Shown one piece after another: positions 23,012-30,492 of a stretch of 64,000 bases of DNA (positions within the stretch are counted from its first letter, which is position 1; every line of letters starts with the position of its first letter). The notes under the pieces are model-generated. The model was not told the origin of the DNA, made no database searches, and worked only from the letters and a program-made list of their open reading frames with translations. Position numbers and translations under genes: made by a program. The DNA is taken from positions 1 to 64,000 of the forward strand of contig JADMIG010000001.1 of assembly GCA_015478725.1 (NCBI GenBank), written 5' to 3'. This DNA is from Chloroflexota bacterium. GTDB taxonomy: Bacteria; Chloroflexota; Limnocylindria; Limnocylindrales; CSP1-4.

Positions 23012-23878
23012 GTGCCTCGCGCGACGACCCCCCGCCGCCCGATCCGCGTCGCCGAACCGATCGTCGAGCGTGCGTCGTCCGTTCGCCCTCCCACCGTGGA
23101 CCGTGCGCTGCCCCTGCCGGGCGATGATCCGACGCTCTTCGAACTCGACCTCCCGGGACTCGCTGCCCGCTGGACGGAGGCGATGCACCGGTCACCGATG
23201 AGCGCCGAGGCGATGACCGGCGCCGACCGTCGGGCGCAGGCGCTCGGCATGCCCGGGTCCACCCTCATGGAGCACGCGGGCACGGCCGTCGCGGCGGTCA
23301 CCCGCGCCTTCGCCGAGCGGACCGAACGCTGGGGCAGCGGCCCCATCCTCGTCCTCTGCGGGCCCGGCAACAACGGCGGCGACGGGTTCGTCGCATCGCG
23401 CCGGCTCGGCCGCCTCGGTGCGCGTGTCGTCGTGGTCTTCGTGGCCTCGGAGGGACGTCCAGCCGGCCGCGCGAGCGGCCCGAACTGGGATCGCCTCGCC
23501 GGCGAGCCGAACGTCGAGCGGATCCACGCGCCGGTCGCGCGCGATCTCGCGATCCTCGGTCAGGGTATCGAGAACGTGGCGATCGTCGTCGATGCACTGC
23601 TCGGGACCGGGGTCCGCGGCGCTCTTCGCGAACCGATCCGCTCGGGCGTCGAGCTCATCCGACGGGCCCGCGAGGCAGGCGTGCCCGTCGTGGCCGTCGA
23701 TACGCCGACGGCGATCGATCTGACGAGCGGCGAGATCTCCGACCCGGTCGTCCGCGCCGATGTCACGGTGACCTTCCACCGCCCGAAGGTCGGACTCCGG
23801 ACGCGCCGGGGTGCGACGTTCGCCGGCCGGGTGCTGGTCGCCCCGATCGGCATCCCGGCCGAGGCGGATCGTGGTTGA
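23012..23878 (+). CDS. nnrE: NAD(P)H-hydrate epimerase (YjeF_N domain)
   Basis: A 288-residue YjeF_N protein repairing damaged NAD(P)HX by epimerisation. After an unusual N-terminal extension of about 60 residues comes MSAEAMTGADRRAQALG, then the hallmark CGPGNNGGDGFVASR, VVDALLGTGVRG with its catalytic Asp, and AVDTPTAIDLTSGE. The C-terminal dehydratase half (NnrD) found in fused forms is absent. The start GTG at 23012 has TACGCT 7 nt upstream (leaderless type); a GTG at 22979 is less likely. The last 8 nt overlap the next gene. Confidence 0.88.
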   Translation: MPRATTPRRPIRVAEPIVERASSVRPPTVDRALPLPGDDPTLFELDLPGLAARWTEAMHRSPMSAEAMTGADRRAQALGMPGSTLMEHAGTAVAAVTRAFAERTERWGSGPILVLCGPGNNGGDGFVASRRLGRLGARVVVVFVASEGRPAGRASGPNWDRLAGEPNVERIHAPVARDLAILGQGIENVAIVVDALLGTGVRGALREPIRSGVELIRRAREAGVPVVAVDTPTAIDLTSGEISDPVVRADVTVTFHRPKVGLRTRRGATFAGRVLVAPIGIPAEADRG

Positions 23879-24131
23879 ACCGCGCCCGGACGGCGGTCCC
23901 GCGGCGGCGGACCCGGTTGGCACCGGCGTGGGTCGAACGCCCGGCTGGCGCGAGGTGCTCACCGTCGCCGGGCTCGTCGTGGCGGTCGTGCTCGGAGCGG
24001 CCTTCCTCACCGGCATCCTGCCGACGGCCGGCCAGGATGTCGTGTTCAGAACGCCGCTGGCGATCGTCGTGATCGTCGTCGGGACGGTGGGCCTGCTCGT
24101 TCGACTCGCCCGCCGCCCGCCGGTGGCCTGA
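23871..24131 (+). CDS. Small membrane protein, unknown
   Basis: An 86-residue protein with two hydrophobic helices (EVLTVAGLVVAVVLGAAFL and PLAIVVIVVGTVGLLV) after a charged Pro/Gly-rich N-terminus. The GTG start lies within the last codons of the NAD(P)HX epimerase (GTGGTTGA overlap), so it is translationally coupled. I do not recognise a family. Coupling suggests co-expression rather than a shared function. Confidence 0.6.
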   Translation: MVEPRPDGGPAAADPVGTGVGRTPGWREVLTVAGLVVAVVLGAAFLTGILPTAGQDVVFRTPLAIVVIVVGTVGLLVRLARRPPVA

Positions 24132-24175
24132 GCGCCGTTCGCTGCCGAGGCGTCGCGTTCGGTCGGCGGAGACGG

Positions 24176-24802
24176 TCACCCGCCGCTGAGGGGTGCCGCC
24201 GCCACCGCGTGGGCCATCTGCGTATCCCAGAGGACGACCGTGTGGTATCGCATGGCGTCCGCCGACATCGCCGCGGGGACCGCGTAGTCCTGCATCCCCG
24301 TCGTGCCGATGAGCGGACCGAGATCGATGGCGGACGTCGGGACGACGTCGGCGTCCCGGGTGACGTCCCTGGCCGTGACGAGCAGGACGTGGATGTTCGC
24401 GGCACTCCCGGTCGAGAGGTCCTCGAAGACCACCGTGAAGCTGCCGTCGGCCAGGTGGCGGAGGATGACGTTCCCCGTCGCATCGGCGTCGACTCGATGG
24501 AACGAGCCGCTCGCCACCGACGTGGAGCCCGCGGGCGCGCCGGGGGCGACGGCCTCGGGACTGCCGGATCCCATCGCCTCGGGACTGCCGGATCCCATCG
24601 CCTCGTGGCTGGCCATCGCCTCGTGGCTTGCCATCGGTTCGTGGCTGGCCATCGCCTCATGGCTGGCCATCGCATCCGGACTGCCCGATGGAGGGGCGGA
24701 GGCGGATGGACTGGCGGCGCTCGTGCAGGAGCCGACGATAAGGACCGCTGCGAGGGCGGCTGCAACGGCTCCGGATCGCGGGGAACGGATGGTGGCTGTC
24801 AT
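24176..24802 (-). CDS. DM13-domain lipoprotein with Met/His-rich repeats
   Basis: A 208-residue exported lipoprotein. The signal peptide ends at a lipobox (LIVGSC). A tether follows with about five M-A-S-H-E-(A/P) repeats and two M-G-S-G-S-P-E-A repeats (about residues 45-90). A DM13 domain comes next: ASGSFHRVDADATGNVIL, then DGSFTVVFEDLSTG and the LGPLIGTTGMQDY block. DM13 domains are proposed electron-transfer modules. The Met/His repeats could bind copper, but this is inference. The stop is convergent with the small membrane protein gene. Confidence 0.82.
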   Translation of the reverse strand: MTATIRSPRSGAVAAALAAVLIVGSCTSAASPSASAPPSGSPDAMASHEAMASHEPMASHEAMASHEAMGSGSPEAMGSGSPEAVAPGAPAGSTSVASGSFHRVDADATGNVILRHLADGSFTVVFEDLSTGSAANIHVLLVTARDVTRDADVVPTSAIDLGPLIGTTGMQDYAVPAAMSADAMRYHTVVLWDTQMAHAVAAAPLSGG

Positions 24803-25020
24803 CGGGTCGACCTCGCTGCTGCTTCCTGAGGCGCCCGACCCTACCGGCGCCCCATGACGAGGCGGTGACGACTGTGTGACACCATGGACGAGGCGACGGG
24901 GTCGCCGTCGCGTCGGCGACCCCGTCGCACAGCCGGCGCGCCGTTCGGACCTCGGGTCCAGTCGGGAGGCGGACGGCGTCACCGATCGGTCGGAACGGTC
25001 CGATTCACGGACCAACGACG

Positions 25021-25056
25021 GGCCCCCTGTACAGCGCTTGACAGGGGGCCTATAGT
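25021..25056 (+). promoter_or_regulatory. Promoter of the zinc-ribbon gene, set in a perfect inverted repeat
   Basis: GGCCCCCTGT (25021-25030) and ACAGGGGGCC (25041-25050) form a perfect 10-bp inverted repeat with a 10-nt spacer. TATAGT (-10, 25051-25056) abuts it. TGTACA (25028-25033) lies 17 nt upstream of the -10 and is the best -35, so the repeat covers the core promoter and could be a repressor site. A CCACGG/CCGTGG hairpin follows at 25071-25086, just after the expected start. Confidence 0.6.
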
Positions 25057-25118
25057 CCCGCGAGTAAACGCCACGGGGAGCCGTGGCAGACATAACGTAG
25101 CTTGACCGACCGACTCGG

Positions 25119-25174
25119 ACTCCTCTCGGCTGACGCGGGATCACGACGGATCGCGCGGGCTACCCGAGAGGAGT
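25119..25174 (+). promoter_or_regulatory. RNA hairpin sequestering the zinc-ribbon gene's ribosome-binding site
   Basis: ACTCCTCTCGG (25119-25129) is perfectly complementary to CCGAGAGGAGT (25164-25174). The latter contains the Shine-Dalgarno GAGAGGAG, 10 nt before the GTG at 25184. The intervening 34 nt can fold further (GATC/GATC with CGCG/CGCG). Translation should need this stem to open, by temperature, a protein, a ligand or an upstream ribosome. Confidence 0.65.
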
Positions 25175-25183
25175 TTCGATTCC

Positions 25184-25561
25184 GTGTACAACGACAAGAC
25201 CCTGGCCTGCGCAGATTGCGGTCAGCAGTTCGTGTTCACCGCGAGTGAGCAGGACTTCTACGCACAGCGCGGGTTCACCGAGCCTCGCCGCTGTCCGAGC
25301 TGTCGAGCGAGCCGCAAGGCTTCGCGCGGTACCACCACGGGCGGCGGTAGTGGGTACAGCAGCGGTGGTGGGTACAGCAGCGGTAGTGGGTACAGCAGCA
25401 GCGGCGGCGGCGGTGGTGGCGGCGGATACGACCGCGGCCCCCGCGAGATGTTCGCCGCGACCTGCAGCAACTGCGGCCGCGAGGCCCAGGTGCCGTTCCG
25501 CCCCACGAGCGGCAAGCCCGTGTATTGCAGCGACTGCTTCCGGAGCATGCGCGGCAACTAG
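25184..25561 (+). CDS. Zinc-ribbon protein (CxxC-x17-CxxC type) with Gly/Ser/Tyr linker
   Basis: A 125-residue protein with two zinc-knuckle halves: CADCGQQF and CPSC in the first 45 residues, then CSNCGREAQVPF and CSDC near the C-terminus. They are joined by a low-complexity GGGSGYSSGGGY-type linker of about 35 residues ending in DRGPRE. The family (zinc-ribbon domain proteins common in Chloroflexi and actinobacteria) has no assigned reaction; nucleic-acid binding is likely. Its own promoter lies in an inverted repeat, and a hairpin hides its ribosome-binding site. A GTG start with GAGGAG upstream is clear. Confidence 0.82.
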   Translation: MYNDKTLACADCGQQFVFTASEQDFYAQRGFTEPRRCPSCRASRKASRGTTTGGGSGYSSGGGYSSGSGYSSSGGGGGGGGYDRGPREMFAATCSNCGREAQVPFRPTSGKPVYCSDCFRSMRGN

Positions 25562-25578
25562 TCCAGACTCCTCTCTCC

Positions 25579-25600
25579 GGACCGGCAAACCTGCCGGTCC
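25579..25600 (+). terminator. Hairpin after the zinc-ribbon gene
   Basis: GGACCGGCA and TGCCGGTCC form a perfect 9-bp stem with a 4-nt loop, 18 nt after the stop. There is no T-run, so terminator function is likely but not classic. Confidence 0.5.
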
Positions 25601-25613
25601 GCCCTCGCGAACC

Positions 25614-25646
25614 AACGACCCGGGTCAGTCAGCCGCCCGGGTCGTT
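25614..25646 (+). terminator. Second hairpin after the zinc-ribbon gene
   Basis: AACGACCCGGG and CCCGGGTCGTT form an 11-bp perfect stem with an 11-nt loop, followed by CGATTCC. With the preceding stem it forms a double terminator-like structure. Confidence 0.5.
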
Positions 25647-26165
25647 CGATTCCATGACCGGTCGCGCGTTGCACCGCACCGCACCGCGTCGCGCCCGGCA
25701 GAGGCGTCGCGCCCGGCACCCGGCACCGCGTTCTGCCCCGGCACCGCGTTCCGCCCGGCATCCCTGACAGATTTTCCCCAGGCGGGCGTTGGTCACGGCG
25801 GCCTCCGTGCATTCGGTCGCGATCTGCCGTTTTTGGCCGCATTCGCGGACATCTGTCCCCCTGGTGGTACAGATGGCCACACGGGAACGGCTGGCGAGGC
25901 TCGGTGCCGCCGGGGTTCGTGACCAGTGCCCTCCTGAAGAGCAGATGACCGGATCTCAGGGCGTCGACGCTGATCGACGTCGCCGATCCTGGCCCCGCCG
26001 CACCCCGCAGCTCGCCCCGCAGCCCCCGTCCGCGGATTAACTCCGCGGATCCACACGGACCAGCCCGCGACGGACCGCCCGCGCCCTCCCAGCACCGGGC
26101 CGCCCCGATGGACCGCTCTTCCTCGGACGGCAGTTGCGCGGTTGCGCCGTTCTCGGCGCCACGCG
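25647..26165. other. Intergenic region with short direct repeats
   Basis: About 520 bases without a supported gene. A run at 25676-25765 repeats CGCGTTC(T/C)GCCC and CCCGGCACC-type units several times. Short open frames here lack ribosome-binding sites and family features. Nothing else is recognised before the lpdA promoter at 26166. Confidence 0.5.
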
Positions 26166-26171
26166 TACCAT
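26166..26171 (+). promoter_or_regulatory. -10 element before lpdA and its leader ORF
   Basis: TACCAT ends 7 nt before an ATG (26179) that opens a 21-codon ORF. Transcription would begin at that ATG. Confidence 0.45.
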
Positions 26172-26178
26172 CGGTTCG

Positions 26179-26244
26179 ATGATCCACGCTCGAGTCGGCA
26201 CGGCGGATCGAATCACCGCCTCCGCGACTGTTCGGCCCGCCTGA
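26179..26244 (+). CDS. Putative 21-residue leader peptide upstream of lpdA
   Basis: ATG at 26179 sits where the mRNA should begin. Its frame (MIHARVGTADRITASATVRP plus A) ends in TGA just 3 nt before the lpdA ATG. No run of regulatory codons stands out. The lpdA start has no good Shine-Dalgarno sequence, so ribosomes finishing this ORF could supply initiation. The coding call is inference from position. Confidence 0.35.
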   Translation: MIHARVGTADRITASATVRPA

Positions 26245-26247
26245 CCC

Positions 26248-27690
26248 ATGGCCGTCGGTTCGTCGAACTCGTTCGATCTCGTCGTCCTCGGGGCGGGTAC
26301 GGGCGGCTACACCGCGGCGTTCCGGGCGGCCCAGCTCGGACTCCGGGTCGCCCTCGTCGACGAGGACAAGATCGGCGGCACGTGCCTGCATCGCGGTTGC
26401 ATCCCGACGAAGGCGCTCCTCGAATCGGCCGAGATGGTGAACCGCGCCCGACATCTCAAGGACTATGGCGTCGTGTTGCCCGGCGAGCCCGCCGTGGACT
26501 ATGCGCAGATGGCGGCCCGCCGCGACCAGGTCGTCAAGCGGATGTGGACCGGGCTCAAGAGCCTCGTCGTCAAGAACCAGGTGACCTGGATCGACGGTCG
26601 CGGCCGCCTCGACGGCCCGGGCCGGGTCCGGATCCGCCAGCCGGGCGACGACGGCACTCCGGGCGCGGGCGGCGAGCGCCTTCTCGAGGCGACGGACATC
26701 ATCCTCGCGACGGGTTCGCGCGTGAAGAGCCTGCCCGGCCTTGAGCTGGACGGAGCGCGGATCATCACGAGCGACGATGTCCTCCGCCGCGCGGATGCGC
26801 CGAAGAGCATCGTCATCGTCGGTGGCGGAGCGGTCGGGGTCGAGTTCGCGAGCTTCTTCCACGATATCGGAACCTCGGTCACGCTCCTCGAGTATCTGCC
26901 CGCGATCGTCCCCCTCGAGGACCGCGAGGTGAGCCAACTCCTCGAGCGGAGCTTCACGAAGCGCGGCATCCGGGTCATGACGAAGGCGCGGTTCGACGCG
27001 ACGAGGGTGGAGACCACGGCGGACGGGATCTGCGTCGATGTCGGACCGGAGGGTGGCTCGAGCGAGGAGATCCGGGCCGACGTCATGCTCGTGGCGACCG
27101 GCCGGGCCGCGAACATCGAGGAGATCGGCCTCGAGACCACGAAGGTGGAGACGGACCGCGGGATCGTCAGGGTGAATGGCCGGATGCGGACGAAGGAGCC
27201 GCACATCTATGCCATCGGCGACATCGTCGGCGGTCTATGGCTCGCCCATGTCGCCGCTCATGAGGGAATCGTCGCGGCGCACACGATCGCCGGCGAGAAC
27301 GACGTCCACGAGATCGACTATCTCCAGCAGCCGCGGGCGACGTACTGCCGACCGGAGATCGCCTCGATCGGACTGACCGAGCAGCAGTGCGCGGAGCGGG
27401 GCCTGCCGGTCAAGATCGGGAAGGTCCCGTTCCAGGCCATCGCGAAGGCGCTCATCGGCGGCGAGTACGAGGGCTTCGCCAAGGTCATCGGTCACGCCGA
27501 GACGAACGACACGCTCGGGGTCCACATCGTCGGCCCGCACGCCACGGATCTCATCGCCGAGGCGTCCCTGGCGTTCAGCCTCGATGCGACACCATGGGAG
27601 ATCGGCGGAGCGACGCACGCCCACCCGACCCTGTCCGAGATCATCGGCGAAGCCGCGCTGGCTGCCGACGGGCGATCGATCAACTTCTGA
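26248..27690 (+). CDS. lpdA: Dihydrolipoyl dehydrogenase (E3)
   Basis: A 480-residue FAD-disulfide oxidoreductase regenerating lipoamide with NAD+. The FAD motif is VVLGAGTGGYTAAF. The redox disulfide is Cys46-Cys51 in GGTCLHRGCIPTKALL. The NAD motif is IVVGGGAVGVEFAS. The C-terminal interface carries the catalytic His-Glu pair in HAHPTLSEIIGEA. It is the first gene of the 2-oxoacid dehydrogenase cluster (E3, E1alpha, E1beta, then E2 and LipA after an inserted gene). The start ATG lies 3 nt after the stop of a putative leader ORF. Confidence 0.95.
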   Translation: MAVGSSNSFDLVVLGAGTGGYTAAFRAAQLGLRVALVDEDKIGGTCLHRGCIPTKALLESAEMVNRARHLKDYGVVLPGEPAVDYAQMAARRDQVVKRMWTGLKSLVVKNQVTWIDGRGRLDGPGRVRIRQPGDDGTPGAGGERLLEATDIILATGSRVKSLPGLELDGARIITSDDVLRRADAPKSIVIVGGGAVGVEFASFFHDIGTSVTLLEYLPAIVPLEDREVSQLLERSFTKRGIRVMTKARFDATRVETTADGICVDVGPEGGSSEEIRADVMLVATGRAANIEEIGLETTKVETDRGIVRVNGRMRTKEPHIYAIGDIVGGLWLAHVAAHEGIVAAHTIAGENDVHEIDYLQQPRATYCRPEIASIGLTEQQCAERGLPVKIGKVPFQAIAKALIGGEYEGFAKVIGHAETNDTLGVHIVGPHATDLIAEASLAFSLDATPWEIGGATHAHPTLSEIIGEAALAADGRSINF

Positions 27691-27717
27691 CCAGGCGCGA
27701 GGGAGGCCCACGGGCCG

Positions 27718-28824
27718 ATGGCCGCGACACCGCGAACCCGCGAGGAGCAGCCCCCGGTAGATGGCGGCGACCCTTCGGTCAACGTCGGGAAGCCAGGGGC
27801 CGAACACGGGAAGTCCGCTGCCCGCCTCGGAGCGGACCTCGGCCTGGACGACGACGCGCTCGTAGGCATGTACCGCATGGTCGCCCTCGCGCGAGCCATC
27901 GACGAGCGGATGTGGATCCTCAACCGGTCCGGCCGGATCCCATTCGTGATCAGCGGCCAGGGCCATGAGGGTGCCCAGGTGGGCATCACCTGGGCGCTCC
28001 GTCGGGCGCACGACTGGATCGCCCCGTTCTACCGCTCCATCGCGACGTGCCTCACGTTCGGGATGACGGCTCGCGACATGATGACCGCTCAGTACGCGAC
28101 GGCGAACGACCCGTCCTCCGGCGGCCGCCAGATGCCCGGGCATTACGGCCACCCGTCCCACAACATCGTGAGCGTCAGTTCGCCGGTCGCGACCCAGATC
28201 CTCCACGCTGTCGGGATCGCCCTCGCCGCTCGGATCCGCGGCACGGACCAGGTCGCCATGACGTTCATGGGGGAGGGGAGCTCGAACCAGGGCGATGTGC
28301 ACGAAGGGCTGAACTTCGCGGCGATCCATCATCTACCGTTCGTCCTCGTCGTCGAGAACAACGGATACGCGATCAGCGTGCCGGCGACGAAGGAACTCGC
28401 GCTGCCGGACGTGGCGGCGAGGGCGAGCGGCTACGGGATCCCGGGCGTCGTGGTCGACGGCGCTGACGTGCTAGCGTGCTATCGCGCTAGCAAGATAGCG
28501 GTCGAGCGGGCGCGGCGCGGTGAGGGTCCGACCCTCATCGAGGCGAAGGTCACCCGGCTCACCGGTCATTCCTCGGACGATCAGCAGACGAAGTACCGCG
28601 CAGCGGAGGAGCTCACTGCCGAGCGGGCGCGCGATGCCCTCCCGCACTTCCGCGAGCAGCTCCGGGCGGTCGGCATCCTCGACGATGCGACCGTGGCGCG
28701 GATCGACGCCGAAAATCGGGTGATCGTCGACGACGCGACGACGTACGCGGAGGCGCAGCCCGACCCGGATCCGGCGACCGCACTCGACCACGTCTATGCC
28801 GAAGGCGTCGAGGGGACGTTCTGA
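27718..28824 (+). CDS. 2-oxoacid dehydrogenase E1 alpha subunit (branched-chain/acetoin/pyruvate type)
   Basis: A 368-residue thiamine-diphosphate enzyme subunit. It has the TPP motif MGEGSSNQGDVHEGLNFAA, then VENNGYAIS, and the loop TRLTGHSSDDQQTKYR. RQMPGHYGHPSHN matches branched-chain 2-oxoacid E1alpha. The first 45 residues are a charged extension. It decarboxylates the oxoacid with E1beta. The stop overlaps an ATG (TGATG) of a 45-residue small ORF instead of running directly into E1beta. Pyruvate versus branched-chain specificity is not resolved. Confidence 0.9.
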   Translation: MAATPRTREEQPPVDGGDPSVNVGKPGAEHGKSAARLGADLGLDDDALVGMYRMVALARAIDERMWILNRSGRIPFVISGQGHEGAQVGITWALRRAHDWIAPFYRSIATCLTFGMTARDMMTAQYATANDPSSGGRQMPGHYGHPSHNIVSVSSPVATQILHAVGIALAARIRGTDQVAMTFMGEGSSNQGDVHEGLNFAAIHHLPFVLVVENNGYAISVPATKELALPDVAARASGYGIPGVVVDGADVLACYRASKIAVERARRGEGPTLIEAKVTRLTGHSSDDQQTKYRAAEELTAERARDALPHFREQLRAVGILDDATVARIDAENRVIVDDATTYAEAQPDPDPATALDHVYAEGVEGTF

Positions 28825-28961
28825 TGGCGGAGTATCCGATGCCGCCGGCCGCGGGTCCCCCGATGGGGGCGCATCCGACGCGGGCAGCCGCGGGGCCATC
28901 GGTCCTGGGTCCCGTCGCTCGTCCCTCCGAGGGCCGTCCCTCCGAGGGCCGTCCCGACTGA
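28824..28961 (+). CDS. Small Pro/Gly-rich ORF coupled between E1 alpha and E1 beta
   Basis: 45 codons, ATG overlapping the E1alpha stop (TGATG) and TGA overlapping the E1beta ATG (TGATG). The peptide is rich in Pro, Ala, Gly and Arg and ends with two copies of PSEGR encoded by a 15-nt direct repeat. It may be a translated spacer that carries ribosomes from E1alpha to E1beta, or a vestige. No family is recognised. Confidence 0.35.
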   Translation: MAEYPMPPAAGPPMGAHPTRAAAGPSVLGPVARPSEGRPSEGRPD

Positions 28962-29944
28962 TGCCCGTCAAGACATTCATCGAGGCGATCCGCGAGGGGC
29001 TCGCGGAGGAGATGCGCCGCGACCCCACGACGATCGTTCTTGGCGAGGACGTCGGCCTCAAGGGCGGAGTCTTCCTCGCGACCGACGGATTGCACGGCGA
29101 ATTCGGTGATGACCGCGTCATCGACACGCCGCTCACCGAATCGATGATCGTCGGTGCGTCGATCGGGGCGGCGGTCAACGGCCTCAGGCCGATCGCCGAG
29201 ATCCAGTTCGCCGACTTCATCTTTCCGGCCTTCAACCAGATCCTCTCCGAGGCGGCTCGGATGCGATACCGGAGCAACAACGCCCTCGGGGTGCCGATGA
29301 CGATCCGCGCGCCATATGGAGGCGGCGTCCACGGGGCGCTCTATCACAGCCAATCCGTCGAGGCGTTCTTCACCCACATCCCGGGATTGAAGGTTGTCAT
29401 CCCATCGACCCCGTACGACGCCAAGGGGTTGCTGCGGTCGTCGATCCGGAACGACGACCCGGTCCTGTTCTTCGAGCACAAGAAGATGTACCGGTCCGTC
29501 CGCGGCGAGGTGCCCGACGGTGAGTACACCGTGCCGCTCGGACGGGCGCAGGTCACGCGCGTCGGGTCGCGAGTGACAGTCGTGGCGTACGGATTGATGG
29601 CCCACTACGCGCTCGAGGCCGCTGACCGGGCGGCGGAGGACGGGATCAGCGTCGAGGTGGTCGACGTTCGGACGCTTCGGCCGCTCGATCGCGAGACGCT
29701 CCTCTCGAGCGTCCGCAAGACTGGCAAGTGCCTGGTGGTGTACGAGGACAACAAGTTCGGCGGATACGGCGCGGAGATCGCCGCCATCGTCGCCGAGGAG
29801 GCCTTCGAGTTCCTCGACGGGCCGGTGACACGGGTGGCCGGTCCGGATGTACCCGGCGTCCCGTACAACCACGTGCTCGAGGACTGGTTCATGGTGAACC
29901 CGGACAAGATCCTCGCGGCGATCCGGACGCTCGCTGCGTACTGA
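28961..29944 (+). CDS. 2-oxoacid dehydrogenase E1 beta subunit
   Basis: A 327-residue transketolase-like beta subunit. Blocks are TTIVLGEDVGLKGGVF, DTPLTESMIVGASIGAAVNG, EIQFADFIFPAFNQI, HSQSVEAFFTHIPGLKVV and VYEDNKFGGYGAEIAA. It pairs with E1alpha to form the TPP active site. The ATG at 28961 is fixed by coupling and alignment to the family; the frame is also open upstream. It is followed by repeats rather than by the E2 gene, which resumes 1.5 kb later. Confidence 0.92.
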   Translation: MPVKTFIEAIREGLAEEMRRDPTTIVLGEDVGLKGGVFLATDGLHGEFGDDRVIDTPLTESMIVGASIGAAVNGLRPIAEIQFADFIFPAFNQILSEAARMRYRSNNALGVPMTIRAPYGGGVHGALYHSQSVEAFFTHIPGLKVVIPSTPYDAKGLLRSSIRNDDPVLFFEHKKMYRSVRGEVPDGEYTVPLGRAQVTRVGSRVTVVAYGLMAHYALEAADRAAEDGISVEVVDVRTLRPLDRETLLSSVRKTGKCLVVYEDNKFGGYGAEIAAIVAEEAFEFLDGPVTRVAGPDVPGVPYNHVLEDWFMVNPDKILAAIRTLAAY

Positions 29945-29969
29945 CACGCGCCGGGTGCGTCGTATGCGC
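29945..29969 (+). repeat. Dispersed palindromic repeat, copy 2
   Basis: CACGCGCCGGGTGCGTCGTA followed by TGCGC, beginning at the E1beta stop codon. Same family as copies 1, 3, 4 and 5. Confidence 0.65.
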
Positions 29970-29994
29970 AAACGGGACGTCGGTCCCTCGCTTT

Positions 29995-30017
29995 TACGCG
30001 CCAGGTGCGTCGTACGC
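29995..30017 (+). repeat. Dispersed palindromic repeat, copy 3
   Basis: TACGCGCCAGGTGCGTCGTA followed by CGC, 50 nt after the copy at 29945 and in the same orientation. The 50-nt period equals that of the tandem units at 13871-13970. Confidence 0.7.
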
Positions 30018-30450
30018 AGGATCGCGGCTGCGACCGACCCGCGATCCCACCTGCCGCACGCGTGCGGGTTCGGATGCGGCGACTCGGGTGATGCTTCTCC
30101 GGCGATGGTTCCTCTCTTGCACTGATCCGATGCGTAAACGAGGTGATCCCGACCAGCGTGGGAAGGTCCGACCGGCGCGGGCTGCGGGATCGCGGGTACG
30201 ACGGGGCACGCACCGCACGCACGGAATCGTCGGCGGGTAGGGTCGTCGACGCGCGCGTGGCGATGTCCGGGGCGGCGGTATCGCTGCGTACCGCGCTTGT
30301 CGGTCGCCACTGTCGATGAGTGGCGGATGAGCGCCCACGCATAGGCTCCTCATCGTCTGACGTCCGTGCTCCCGAGCCTCACGAACAGCTCAGTGAACGG
30401 CCGACCGAGAGCCGCGCCCCCGTTCCGCCAACCGAGAAGCGAGTCCATGG
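30018..30450. other. Intergenic region upstream of the HTH-nuclease gene
   Basis: About 430 bases without a supported gene. It includes a short GC-rich cluster at 30195-30230 (ACGGGGCACGCACCGCACGC) that resembles a decayed palindromic repeat. No RNA gene was seen. Confidence 0.45.
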
Positions 30451-30492
30451 CCCGATGAGCCACGCCCGATGAGTCACGTCCGATGAGCCACC
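30451..30492 (+). repeat. Three 14-nt tandem units at the HTH-nuclease start
   Basis: CCCGATGAGCCACG, CCCGATGAGTCACG and TCCGATGAGCCACC follow directly. Each contains ATGA. Only the third ATG (30483) opens the long frame; the earlier two are in other frames. Confidence 0.65.

Noticed and set aside
25789-26040. 83-residue frame in the gap before lpdA
   Set aside because: No ribosome-binding site or family features, and it crosses repeat-like DNA.
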